In this document: piece after piece, positions 16,008 to 26,636 of the stretch
How positions within the stretch are numbered: the first letter of the stretch is position 1
Layout: each line of letters starts with the position of its first letter
Source of the DNA: an uncultured Spartobacteria bacterium
GTDB taxonomy: Bacteria; Verrucomicrobiota; Verrucomicrobiia; Chthoniobacterales; Terrimicrobiaceae
Assembly (NCBI GenBank): GCA_937960895.1
Contig: CALCJD010000005.1
Span: 1-28,593 of the forward strand
DNA length: 28,593 bases
Direction: 5' to 3'
Notes under the pieces: model-generated
Databases searched by the model: none
What the model saw: only the letters and a program-made list of their open reading frames with translations
What the model was told of the DNA's origin: nothing
Position numbers and translations under genes: made by a program

Positions 16008-17585
16008 TCAGTGTTCGCGAACCACGCGAAAGAGCCGGTAAAAGGGAGTGGCCGCCACCGGGGACAGCCAGTCCGCCTCTTCCATCGCGCGGGGGGAATG
16101 AAGCCGCTGGGCGAGGGGAGACGCGGTCGGAACGCGTCCGAGAACCTGCAGGGAATTCCCCACCACGCGTGAAGGATCGTCGGTGATCACCCATTCCACC
16201 TCCCGACGGTCGAGGATCTCCCGGGCTTCAACCCTGCTGGTTGCAAGGAAGAACCGGGCCGAGTCCGCGGTGCCGGGCAGACTTTGGTGCGAACTGCCGT
16301 TCACGCAGGGCAGTCCCGACCAGTAGGCGATGGACGGACTGAGCCACCACGGAGCGAGCACGGTTCCCGATTTTCCTCCCGCGGCCGCGTCGCGCAGCCG
16401 ATCGCAGAGCTGGCGCAACTGGGCGCCCTCCGCCCGGATCTCCGCGCGCCGTTTTTGGGTGGATTCATTGGGAAAAAACTGGCGGTCCCATTCCGACGCC
16501 ATCGGCCAGAGCGAAACCAGAAAAACACCCCACACGACGGGCCGCCAGCGCAAACCGGAAAACGCCCAGGGCAGGCAAAGCGCGAAGGTCAGCGCCAGAA
16601 AATAACCCCAGCGGGCATACCACAGGGTCAGCCCGATGGTCAGCAGGACCAGGAGCGCCAAGGCCAGGCAGATCCGGCAGCGCTCCCGGGCGAAGCGGAT
16701 CAGCAGCAGAACGGGAACCACGGGCAACAACCATCCGGTCCACGGAAAAAGCTGGAGGAATCCGGGACAGCTGAGTTCGCCGATGGATTGCGCCCAGCGG
16801 AAAAAGAGGGCGCGGTCGGTTTCCCCCGGATGAAAACGCCAGCCGTCAAAAACCAACGCAAAAAGCAGCAGCCCGCCGAAAAGTGCCAGAGACGGCCGGT
16901 GGGACACCCGGAACGCCCGCCGGCCCAGGACCACCACGCGACAGGCCAGTGTGGCGATCAGCAGAATGAGCGGTTCGAAAAGCGACGTCCACAGGGCCAG
17001 CGCCCACGCCGCAGCGGAGAGCATCCGCCAGCCCGGGGCCGGCCCGCTCCAGATGGCAAGTTCCGCCGCCAGGGCCATCCCGAACAAAAGCAGGATGAGC
17101 GACTGATGGTCCGGCCGGCCGAGAAGAAAGCCGTGAACCAAAATGGGCGACACCGCGACCACCAGCAGCAGGGCATTGCGGTAGGCGAGCCGAAGTTTCC
17201 ACGCCCACCATCCCAAAAACGCGATCAGCAGCGTCCCCAGCAGCGGCGAGATGAACGCCCCGGCCTGTTCCGCGGCTGTGCGCAGGTCGGCGCCGGTTCC
17301 CGCCGCCAGAACCTCTGCGAGTCCCGCGATTGCAAAATCCATGGGAGCCGTGGTGTGGGGATGAACCCCGAAGGGCGCGTTTTCAAATTCGTGAAAGCGG
17401 AGGGACGACGGTTTCTCCAGCACCCGCAAAACGCGGGTCATCCGGGAGTAGCAGTCGGCGTCGACAAAAAACACGCCGCCGTCGTGGAAAATCTGCGGCT
17501 TGTTCCAGCAGCGCAGACCGAAGCCCAGCGCCAGGAAAAATCCCAGACTCAAAACGGCGAGGGTGTGGTGGAGGATTTTGGACAT
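16008..17585 (-). CDS. STT3/PglB-like GT-C membrane protein
   Basis: The 525-residue protein has about ten hydrophobic helices and a soluble C-terminal domain, the layout of oligosaccharyltransferase STT3/PglB/AglB proteins. Supporting motifs are the acidic first-loop motif FVDADCYSRMTRV (Asp42, Asp44), ENAPFGVHPHTTAPMDF after it, and GRPDHQSL (156-163), which resembles the DHH-type second motif. After the last helix comes APWWLSPSIAYWSGLPCVNGSSHQSLPG (written in parts: WWLSPSIAYWSGLP, SSHQSLPG), where STT3 proteins carry WWDYG. The catalytic domain motif is thus degenerate (WWLSP). It may transfer or process lipid-linked sugars on the outer face of the membrane. Alternative: another GT-C family enzyme of unknown substrate. 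It stands alone, 120 bp behind the phosphatase gene on the same strand. Confidence 0.7.
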   Translation of the reverse strand: MSKILHHTLAVLSLGFFLALGFGLRCWNKPQIFHDGGVFFVDADCYSRMTRVLRVLEKPSSLRFHEFENAPFGVHPHTTAPMDFAIAGLAEVLAAGTGADLRTAAEQAGAFISPLLGTLLIAFLGWWAWKLRLAYRNALLLVVAVSPILVHGFLLGRPDHQSLILLLFGMALAAELAIWSGPAPGWRMLSAAAWALALWTSLFEPLILLIATLACRVVVLGRRAFRVSHRPSLALFGGLLLFALVFDGWRFHPGETDRALFFRWAQSIGELSCPGFLQLFPWTGWLLPVVPVLLLIRFARERCRICLALALLVLLTIGLTLWYARWGYFLALTFALCLPWAFSGLRWRPVVWGVFLVSLWPMASEWDRQFFPNESTQKRRAEIRAEGAQLRQLCDRLRDAAAGGKSGTVLAPWWLSPSIAYWSGLPCVNGSSHQSLPGTADSARFFLATSRVEAREILDRREVEWVITDDPSRVVGNSLQVLGRVPTASPLAQRLHSPRAMEEADWLSPVAATPFYRLFRVVREH

Positions 17586-17705
17586 GAGGACGACCGCCCC
17601 GAGATGTCTCAGATCGGCGGCCGCTCATCCAGCGGGTTTTTGATGACGCTCCGCGGAGCGCGGCGACGGGCTTGCGCCGTCCCCGGGGGACCCCGGAAAA
17701 TCCGG

Positions 17706-18482
17706 TTACTGTCGGGCGGGAAGCCGGGCGGCGATGGCGCGCAGATGTTCCTCGTGCCAGGAATATTCGGCACCGGGTTTGAGGAATTTTTTCCAGACAT
17801 GCCCCTTCTCCCGCATTTCGGCCAGGGCCTCCTCCAGGGTCCACTGCTGGTATTTGATGCGCAGATAGCCCGCGACCAGACCGGTGCGGTCCTTGCCCGA
17901 ACGGCAATGAAAGGCGACCCCGCCCTTCGCCGCGTGTTTCAGGATGTCGTCCCCGATGGCTTCGACGGTTTTCGCCACCTCCTCGCTGGATTGGTATTGC
18001 AGGGAGTTTTTTCCGCGGTTGGACATCGAGTGGGCCACGTAATTGATGCCGACCGCGGCGGCGGCCGCCTTTTCCAGTTGAACCTCGTCGTACTCGGCGT
18101 TCTTGGCGCGTTCCGTGGGCGGTGCCTGGTTCTGCAGCGAGATCACCGTGCGCACGCCGAGGTCGTAAAGACGCTGCATGCGCTCCCGGGCTTCCCGGAG
18201 ATCGGCCTCCGTCGGGGGCTGGCCTTTCAGACGCGCGGCGACCGGCCCGACCGGATTGGCGCAGCGGTAGATGTTCGATTGGCCGGCAATCGTCCCGAGG
18301 TTGTGAAAATTCCCGATGACCGTATCTTCCGCACCCTTGTGAGCGGATTTGGGGGCGGACTCGGCCGCGACCGTCGTTGACGGCTCTCCGGCGGAAAGGG
18401 AAGGGGGGGCGCCTGCGAGAAGGAAGGCGGCTGTCAAAACGACCTGGGGGAGGGGCAAGGGGAAGTTCATGGCGGATACCAT
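17706..18482 (-). CDS. Exported dual-specificity/tyrosine phosphatase
   Basis: The 258-residue protein carries the cysteine phosphatase loop HCRSGKDRTG (Cys193, Arg199), preceded by the strand AKGGVAF and followed by LVAGYLRIKYQQWTLEEAL. Upstream segments LGVRTVISLQNQ and INYVAHSMS fit a DSP fold; the candidate general acid region differs from classical families. The N-terminus is a signal peptide (PQVVLTAAFLLAGAPPSLSA), so it is likely periplasmic. ATG 18482 is chosen because GGAGAGG lies 7 nt upstream; ATG 18470 is an alternative. Related secreted DSPs act on phospho-tyrosine, phosphoinositides or inositol phosphates; the substrate here is unknown. Downstream (17586-17705) several short palindromes, such as CGCTCCGCGGAGCG at 17647, separate it from the STT3-like gene. 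Confidence 0.85.
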   Translation of the reverse strand: MVSAMNFPLPLPQVVLTAAFLLAGAPPSLSAGEPSTTVAAESAPKSAHKGAEDTVIGNFHNLGTIAGQSNIYRCANPVGPVAARLKGQPPTEADLREARERMQRLYDLGVRTVISLQNQAPPTERAKNAEYDEVQLEKAAAAAVGINYVAHSMSNRGKNSLQYQSSEEVAKTVEAIGDDILKHAAKGGVAFHCRSGKDRTGLVAGYLRIKYQQWTLEEALAEMREKGHVWKKFLKPGAEYSWHEEHLRAIAARLPARQ

Positions 18483-18623
18483 GTTCGGGCCTCTCCGAGG
18501 GATTGTGCGATGAGGGAGTGCTGAAAAACTGCGATGAAAACTGCAAATTTTTAACTTCGCGGAATGATGCAGAAATTCCGCTTCTCCCGTGGGAGGTGGG
18601 GATCCGTCCCGATACCCGCCGCG

Positions 18624-18665
18624 GCCCCATATCTTGTATTTTCGCCCCGGCTGACGCCCCATATC
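18624..18665. repeat. Paired 10-bp direct repeat upstream of gyrB
   Basis: GCCCCATATC occurs at 18624-18633 and again at 18656-18665, exactly 32 bp (about three helical turns) apart, in the 284-bp gap between the divergent phosphatase gene and gyrB. This spacing would put two protein sites on one DNA face. A regulatory role is possible, chance cannot be excluded. Confidence 0.4.
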
Positions 18666-18766
18666 GTGTGGCGTTCCCTCCAAGAAAACGGTTGTCGCCC
18701 CCGCGGGAACCCCCTAATCTTTTCCGATTCAGGCGCTCCCGCCTGAACCAACCTGAAACTTTCCCG

Positions 18767-21313
18767 ATGTCCGACGCCCCGAAGCCTGAAACCGCAACGA
18801 AAAAGACGGAGTACAATGCCGACGACCTGAATTCCCTGAAAGGTCTCGAAGCCGTGCGCAAGAAGCCCGGCATGTATATCGGCGGCACCGACGAGCGCGC
18901 GCTGCACCACTGTGTGTCCGAGGTGCTCGACAATTCCGTGGACGAATTCCTGGCCGGCTACTGCACGCACATCGACGTGAGCATTCACGCCGACGGTTCG
19001 ATTTCGATCCGCGACAACGGCCGCGGCATTCCCGTGGATATCAACAAGGAACACGGCATTCCCGGCGTGGAACTCGTGCTCACCCAACTGCACTCGGGTG
19101 GCAAATACGGCCAGGGCAACTATGAATACTCCGGCGGCACCCACGGGGTGGGCGCGAAGTGCGTCAACGCCGTGTCCGAGTGGTTCAAGGTCGAAGTGAC
19201 CCGCGACGGCAAGATTCACGCCATGTCCTTCGAGCGCGGCGTGACGAAGCAGAAGCTGCATGTCATCGCCGAGGTGAAGAACAAAAAGCACACCGGCACG
19301 CTCATCACCTTCATGCCGGACCCGGAGATTTTCCAGGAGACCACGGAGTTCAAGGCCGAGCGCATCCTCACCCGCCTCAACGATCTCGCCTACATCAATG
19401 CCCCCCTCTCGTTCACGTTCATCGACGAACGCGTCGAAGGCGCCAAGCCGATCCACATCCAGCATCCCAAGGGCGTGGAGGACTTCGTCAATCGCCTCGT
19501 CGAAAACAAGACGGTGGTCCATCCGAAGCCCATTCTCATCAAGGGCACGCGTGACCGCATCATCGTCGAGGTCGCCCTGCATTACACGGACACCTACAAC
19601 GAACAGCTCCTCTGCTACACCAACGCCGTGCCCAACCCGGACGGCGGCACGCACAGCAGCGGTTTCCGCGGCGCGCTCACCCGCGCCATCAATCAGTATG
19701 CGAAAAACAATTCGCTCCTGAAGGACAAGGATCCCGCCATCACCGGCAACGACGTGCTGGAAGGCCTGGCGGCGGTGGTCAGCGTGAAACACCCCGATCC
19801 GCGCTTTGAATCCCAGACCAAGGTGAAGCTCATTTCGCCGGAGGTGGACAGCATCGTGGGCTCCATCACCTACGAGGGCCTCATGCTGCACTTCGAGCAG
19901 AATCCCAACGTCGCGAAAAAGATCATCGAGAAATGTCTCATGGCGGCCCGGGCGCGCGAGGCGGCCCGCAAGGCGCGCGAGACGGTGCGCAAGGGGGCGC
20001 TGACCGGAGGCGGACTGCCGGGCAAGCTGGCGGACTGCTCCGAGCGCGATCCCTCCCTCACCGAACTCTTCGTGGTCGAGGGCGATTCGGCCGGTGGCTC
20101 CGCCAAGCAGGGCCGCGATCGCCGCTTTCAGGCCATCCTGCCCATCAAGGGCAAGATCATCAACGTGGAGAAGGCCCGCCTCGACAAGGTCCTGCAAAAC
20201 GCGGAGGTCCAGACGCTCATCACCGCCATCGGCACCGGCATCGGCACCGCGACCAGCGAGAAGGACAAGGAGGGCAGCTTTGACATTTCGAAGCTCCGCT
20301 ACGGCCGGATCATCATCATGACCGACGCCGACGTGGACGGCTCCCACATCCGCACGCTCCTGCTCACGTTTTTCTACCGCCAGATGCCCGAGCTCGTGCG
20401 CCAAGGCAAGATTTACATCGCGCAGCCGCCACTCTATCTCATCAAGCGCAAGAAGCGCGAGGAATACGTGGAGGACGACGCCCAGCTCAACAAGATCCTC
20501 ATCTCGCTCGGCGCCGAAGAGGTCAAACTGAAGAACCTCGCCGACGGCAAGGTCTTCACCCCGGCCCAGCTGAAGGACATGCTGGAAACGCTCGAACGTC
20601 TGGCCAAGTTCAGCGATGCCATCCGGCGTCACGGCGGCGATTTCGAGACCTACCTCAGCGAACGCGACCCGAAGACCGGAATGCTCCCGGCCTACATGGT
20701 CAAGGTGCGCGAGGGCAATGCCGAGTGGGCCACCTATTTCCCCGGCGAGGCCGAGGTGCGCGCCTTCCACGAGGAAAACCGCGACCTCAACCTGTTCGAC
20801 GACCCGACTCCGGAGGGCGCCGAGGGCGAGGCCCCCGAAAAACCGGCTGCGAAGAAGGACAAATCCGATCCGACCACGCGCCGCCGCGCCCGGCTCATCG
20901 AGCTGCATGAATCCACCACCGTCCAGAAGCTCATCGACGAACTGGCCCGCAAGGGGCTCAAGATCGAGCACTACTCCGACAGCGACGAACCGATTTTCGA
21001 GCTGATCGAGGGCGAGGGGGACAAGGCGGTCGTGCAGCCGCTCTTTTCCATCCCGGAAATCCTCTCCAAGGTTCTGGAGATCGGCAAGCGGGGCCTGACC
21101 ATCCAGCGGTTCAAGGGACTGGGCGAAATGAATCCCAAGCAGCTCTACGAGACCACCATGAACCCGAACAAGCGCAAGATGCTCAAGGTGGATCTCAACG
21201 AGGACAACGCCGTCGAGGCCGACCGCATGTTTACGATTCTGATGGGCGATGTGGTGGAACCGCGTCGCGTGTTCATCGAGGACAATGCCCTCAATGCGCG
21301 ACTGGACGTCTGA
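18767..21313 (+). CDS. gyrB: DNA gyrase subunit B
   Basis: The 848-residue protein has the GHKL ATPase domain (SEVLDNSVDEF with catalytic Glu52 and Asn56; IRDNGRGIPVD; YSGGTHGVGAKCVNAVS), the transducer, and the TOPRIM domain (FVVEGDSAGGSAKQGRDR near 438, and MTDADVDGSHIRTLLL with Asp520/Asp522). The C-terminal part reads IQRFKGLGEMNPKQLYETTM. It powers negative supercoiling together with GyrA. An Ala/Lys-rich charged stretch (EAPEKPAAKKDKSDPTTRRRAR) lies within an extra region between TOPRIM and the tail, making the protein longer than the short (about 640-residue) GyrB form. The frame is open up to 18377, but ATG 18767 gives the right N-terminus; no Shine-Dalgarno is visible. GyrA follows after one inserted gene. 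Confidence 0.97.
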   Translation: MSDAPKPETATKKTEYNADDLNSLKGLEAVRKKPGMYIGGTDERALHHCVSEVLDNSVDEFLAGYCTHIDVSIHADGSISIRDNGRGIPVDINKEHGIPGVELVLTQLHSGGKYGQGNYEYSGGTHGVGAKCVNAVSEWFKVEVTRDGKIHAMSFERGVTKQKLHVIAEVKNKKHTGTLITFMPDPEIFQETTEFKAERILTRLNDLAYINAPLSFTFIDERVEGAKPIHIQHPKGVEDFVNRLVENKTVVHPKPILIKGTRDRIIVEVALHYTDTYNEQLLCYTNAVPNPDGGTHSSGFRGALTRAINQYAKNNSLLKDKDPAITGNDVLEGLAAVVSVKHPDPRFESQTKVKLISPEVDSIVGSITYEGLMLHFEQNPNVAKKIIEKCLMAARAREAARKARETVRKGALTGGGLPGKLADCSERDPSLTELFVVEGDSAGGSAKQGRDRRFQAILPIKGKIINVEKARLDKVLQNAEVQTLITAIGTGIGTATSEKDKEGSFDISKLRYGRIIIMTDADVDGSHIRTLLLTFFYRQMPELVRQGKIYIAQPPLYLIKRKKREEYVEDDAQLNKILISLGAEEVKLKNLADGKVFTPAQLKDMLETLERLAKFSDAIRRHGGDFETYLSERDPKTGMLPAYMVKVREGNAEWATYFPGEAEVRAFHEENRDLNLFDDPTPEGAEGEAPEKPAAKKDKSDPTTRRRARLIELHESTTVQKLIDELARKGLKIEHYSDSDEPIFELIEGEGDKAVVQPLFSIPEILSKVLEIGKRGLTIQRFKGLGEMNPKQLYETTMNPNKRKMLKVDLNEDNAVEADRMFTILMGDVVEPRRVFIEDNALNARLDV

Positions 21314-21356
21314 CCCGGAGCGCCGGTCTCCGGACGGGGAGGCGGGGGGCTGAACG

Positions 21357-22121
21357 ATGGGCGGGCTGTTTCACCACCTGCGCCATCCGCGCCGTTGTTT
21401 CATGGTGTGCGCCATCGCCCGCACCGGAAGCAACCTGCTTTGCGACGGACTCCATGCCACCCGGCGGGCCGGCCGCGCCCAACAGTATTTTCTGCCCAAG
21501 TTCGAGGAGGGGCTGGGGCACAAATACGGCCTCGATCCGCAGGGGGACTTTGCGGGTTACGTGCGGGGTGTGGTCGAGGCGGCGTCGTTTGGCAACCGCG
21601 TGTTCAGTTTCAAAATCATGGCCTGGTATCTTCAGTCGTTCCTTGAGCGTCTGCGCAACAGCGGCGCCTTCGGAACGGGATCCGACCTGCAGGTCTTGAA
21701 ACGGGCCTTTCCCCGTCTCCGCTTCGTGCAAATCCTCCGGCGCAACAAGCTCCAACAGGCCATCTCCAAGGCCCGGGCCATCCAGACCGGACTCTGGAAA
21801 ATCCAACAGGGCCGGGAGGCCGCCGCCGAGCCGGAATTCGACGCCGCCCTCATCGGCAAATGCCTTGAGGACGTCCACCGGGACGAAGGCATCTGGCGCG
21901 ACTTTTTTGCCCGGGGGAAGGTGACGCCCTTTGTCGTCTGGTACGAGGACCTCTGCGCCAATTACGAGACGGTCCTGCTCTCCGTGCTCGATTTCCTGAA
22001 GATCAAACTCCCGCGCGGCGCTTCCATCGAACCGCCGCGCACCATCCGCCAGGCCGACGCGATCTCCGCCGAGTGGGAGCGCCGCTGGCTGGAATCCAAC
22101 CCCCAATCTGCCGCCCTCTAA
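21357..22121 (+). CDS. Stf0-type sulfotransferase
   Basis: This 254-residue protein resembles the mycobacterial Stf0 trehalose sulfotransferase family from end to end. The PAPS 5'-phosphosulfate loop is CAIARTGSNLLCDGL (Arg22-Ser25), followed by HATRRAGRAQQYFLP. Then come FSFKIMAWYLQSF, the 3'-phosphate block QILRRNKLQQAISKARAIQTGLW, VVWYEDLCANYETVLLSVL and the C-terminal RQADAISAEWERRW. Such enzymes move sulfate from PAPS to a sugar or lipid hydroxyl. At the place where Stf0 carries a catalytic glutamate (…EFF) this protein has Gln43 (QQYF), as far as I recall the family. It begins 43 bp after gyrB and ends 18 bp before gyrA, so it is probably co-transcribed with them. GGGGGG 7 nt before the ATG may serve as binding site. 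Substrate unknown. Confidence 0.85.
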   Translation: MGGLFHHLRHPRRCFMVCAIARTGSNLLCDGLHATRRAGRAQQYFLPKFEEGLGHKYGLDPQGDFAGYVRGVVEAASFGNRVFSFKIMAWYLQSFLERLRNSGAFGTGSDLQVLKRAFPRLRFVQILRRNKLQQAISKARAIQTGLWKIQQGREAAAEPEFDAALIGKCLEDVHRDEGIWRDFFARGKVTPFVVWYEDLCANYETVLLSVLDFLKIKLPRGASIEPPRTIRQADAISAEWERRWLESNPQSAAL

Positions 22122-22139
22122 TCCCAAGCGTTTCGCACC

Positions 22140-24707
<2,568 letters not shown>

Positions 24708-24747
24708 GCGGAAGGCGTCCGCGCCGGCCCATCCCGCCTTTTCCCTC

Positions 24748-24772
24748 CCCTCCCGGCTTTCCGCCGGGAGGG
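24748..24772 (+). terminator. Strong hairpin after gyrA
   Basis: CCCTCCCGGC and GCCGGGAGGG form a perfect 10-bp GC-rich stem around TTTCC, 41 bp after the gyrA stop codon. The downstream flank is not T-rich. Its position and stability make it the likely end of the gyrB-sulfotransferase-gyrA transcript. Confidence 0.6.
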
Positions 24773-25432
24773 CGGGCGAAGGTTCCAATCCGTCGCAGGG
24801 GGCAACCCCGTCCGGAGTCCCCTGAACATTTTTCGTTCCGGCACGCGCGAGGGACCCGATCGGGCGTCCACGCCGCATGTCACCGATGCCGCGCTTGCCG
24901 TGGCCGTGCTGGAGGCCGGGCCAATGTGCCGATTGAAAACCGCTCGCGGCGACGCAGGAACAGGAGCGTCGGATTCAGGCGGCCGAACGACGAACGGGAC
25001 GCCGGGTCGCCCTGATTATCAGGCTGGCTTTCCGGAGGGGGGGGACCGGACGCCTTGCGGACGGAGGCAAAGACGCCGCGTTGGAGTCCATGTTTCGTGC
25101 CGTCCCCGCCCGCCTGTCTTCGCCGGAAGCCCGCATCTGCTCATCCGATCAGGCGTTCCTTCAAGTGGCGGCCATCGGGGCGCACCACCCACCACCCGTT
25201 CCATCGATCCGGCCTTTGCCAAATGGTGAACCGGAACGGGCGGCGGTTTGCCGTTGTGGAAAACACCGTCCCGGACCTGGCCGCCTGCATGGAACGGGAG
25301 GCATTGCCCTCCGAACTCGGCCTGGCCGGTTCCGGTTCGCTGACGCCAGCGTAAGCGGAGGGTTCAATGTTCAACGCCGAACGCTCAACGACCAGCAACA
25401 CAGTCATCTGTTACCCATGTTCTGAACCAAAA
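24773..25432. other. Gene-poor stretch between gyrA and lacI-type gene
   Basis: The gap from 24708 to 25519 holds no reading frame that I can support. Open frames of 60-115 codons exist in several frames, but they overlap one another, are Arg/Pro/Gly-rich and show no domain. One short frame segment (DAALAVAVLEAG near 24885) faintly recalls the C-terminus of Gfo/Idh oxidoreductases and could be a decayed remnant; this is weak. The stretch may be eroded coding DNA or a long regulatory region. Confidence 0.5.
25362..25390. repeat. Degenerate heptamer tandem repeat
   Basis: Four adjacent 7-mers read GTTCAAT, GTTCAAC, GCCGAAC, GCTCAAC, each ending in AAT or AAC. This looks like a worn copy of a short GTTCAAY repeat array in intergenic DNA. 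It is small, and the last units match at only five of seven bases. Confidence 0.45.
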
Positions 25433-25510
25433 TGTCACCGATGTATTGACAGCGTCCCCCGCACTCCGAATTCCCTTTTTCCGAATTGCAATTTATTGCA
25501 AAAACGAGGA
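25433..25510 (+). promoter_or_regulatory. Promoter/operator region of the LacI-type regulator
   Basis: Three signals sit within 90 bp of the start codon. The inverted repeat TGTCA-N9-TGACA spans 25433-25451, and its right arm overlaps a consensus TTGACA (25446-25451), though no good -10 box follows at 17 nt. Then TTGCAA-TTTA-TTGCAA (25486-25501) makes a palindrome with two self-symmetric half sites, the size of a LacI-family operator. Finally GAGGA (25506-25510) is a ribosome binding site 9 nt before the ATG. The palindrome lies in the transcribed leader, a good place for autorepression. Confidence 0.45.
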
Positions 25511-25519
25511 ATCTTTTTC

Positions 25520-26590
25520 ATGCCCCGTTCGAGCCGCGTTACCCTGGAAGCCATCAGTCGCGAACTCAATTTGTCGACGAGTTCCGTTTCGCGGGCATTG
25601 CGCAATGATCCGCTGATTCATCCCCAGACGCGGGCGGAGGTGAATGCAATGGCGATGCGCATGGGATATCAGGGCCGATCCCGGCGCGGTCCCCAGGCCA
25701 CGTCCCGCCAGCGGTCGATCGGCGTGCTTTTTGCCTCGAGCTCCCTCACCGACATCAAGCGCCACATCATCACGATGTCGTATCTGCAGGGCATGACCTC
25801 CGAGGCGGCCGGGGCCAACATGGTCCTGAATCTGCAGGCGGCGCAGGAGGTGACGGACGGTGCCACGCGGGACGCGGTTTTCGATTTCACCCAGGCGGAT
25901 GCCTGGCTGATTTGCGGTGCCCATGAGCAGGAATCCATCGCCCGCATTGCGCGCATGCTTCCCATTGTCAGCGTGGTGCAGGATTACCCGGGCCTGAACC
26001 ACGACATGGTTTCGACGGATGATTTTTCCGGCACCAGCCAGTTGGTGAGCCGGCTGGTCGAGTTGGGGCATCGCCGCTGCGTGTTTGTGTGTCCCCGCCG
26101 AAACAAACTGTACATTCGTTTGCGCACGGCGGGATTTCTCGAGGGGGCCCGAGTGGCCGGCCTCGATTTGGCGGAGCAGGTGGTGATCGAGGACGAGTTC
26201 GAGGACGGAAAAATCGGTCGTCCGGAAGCCATTCTGCAGGCGATCCGCCGCGGCGCCACCGCGGTGATGTCGGATTCCGACCACACGGCATACGAAATCG
26301 CCGAGTTGCTTGCCCGGGAGGGGATCGAGGTGCCGCGTGATGTCAGTCTCACCGGATATAATGCCATCGGGGCACCGGGAAAAAAATCGCTCAGGTTCAC
26401 TTCCTACGATCCGAACTTCGTGGAGATGGGACGCGCCGCCGTGCGCCTTGCCAAATGGCGGCTCGAAAACCCCTCCGCCGCCCTCGTGCAGGTCACCGTG
26501 CGGGGCAAGGTGGTGGACGGCGAAACCATTGCCCCGCCGCCAGGGCGGACGGCATCCAAGACATCGGGAAGTCGTTCCCGAAAAGGCTGA
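25520..26590 (+). CDS. LacI/PurR-family transcriptional regulator
   Basis: The 356-residue protein begins with the LacI helix-turn-helix (VTLEAISRELNLSTSSVSRALRND), then the rest of the headpiece (IHPQTRAEVNAMAMRMGY). The hinge is Arg-rich and not the usual form (QGRSRRGPQATSRQRS). The periplasmic-binding-like core starts IGVLFASSSLTDIKRHII and includes DMVSTDDFSGTSQLVSRLVELGHRRCVFV, AVMSDSDHTAYEIAELL and VSLTGYNAIG. It probably represses genes for use of a sugar or glycan, but the ligand is unknown. ATG 25520 is chosen because it has a GAGGA ribosome binding site; the open frame extends to 25367. A GNAT gene follows 46 bp later on the same strand. Confidence 0.92.
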   Translation: MPRSSRVTLEAISRELNLSTSSVSRALRNDPLIHPQTRAEVNAMAMRMGYQGRSRRGPQATSRQRSIGVLFASSSLTDIKRHIITMSYLQGMTSEAAGANMVLNLQAAQEVTDGATRDAVFDFTQADAWLICGAHEQESIARIARMLPIVSVVQDYPGLNHDMVSTDDFSGTSQLVSRLVELGHRRCVFVCPRRNKLYIRLRTAGFLEGARVAGLDLAEQVVIEDEFEDGKIGRPEAILQAIRRGATAVMSDSDHTAYEIAELLAREGIEVPRDVSLTGYNAIGAPGKKSLRFTSYDPNFVEMGRAAVRLAKWRLENPSAALVQVTVRGKVVDGETIAPPPGRTASKTSGSRSRKG

Positions 26591-26636
26591 GCGCCCGCCG
26601 GTTCGCAGCCTCCCCGGGCGATTGTGACGGACCCCG

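Noticed and set aside
16284..18380. A 698-codon plus-strand frame.
   Set aside because: It is antisense to the STT3-like and phosphatase genes, is rich in Arg, Gly, Pro and Gln, and shows no domain.
18551..20971. An 806-codon minus-strand frame.
   Set aside because: It is antisense to gyrB and results from high GC at third codon positions.
24835..24965. Possible remnant of a Gfo/Idh-type oxidoreductase C-terminus.
   Set aside because: Only about 12 residues look alike, which is too little to call a pseudogene.
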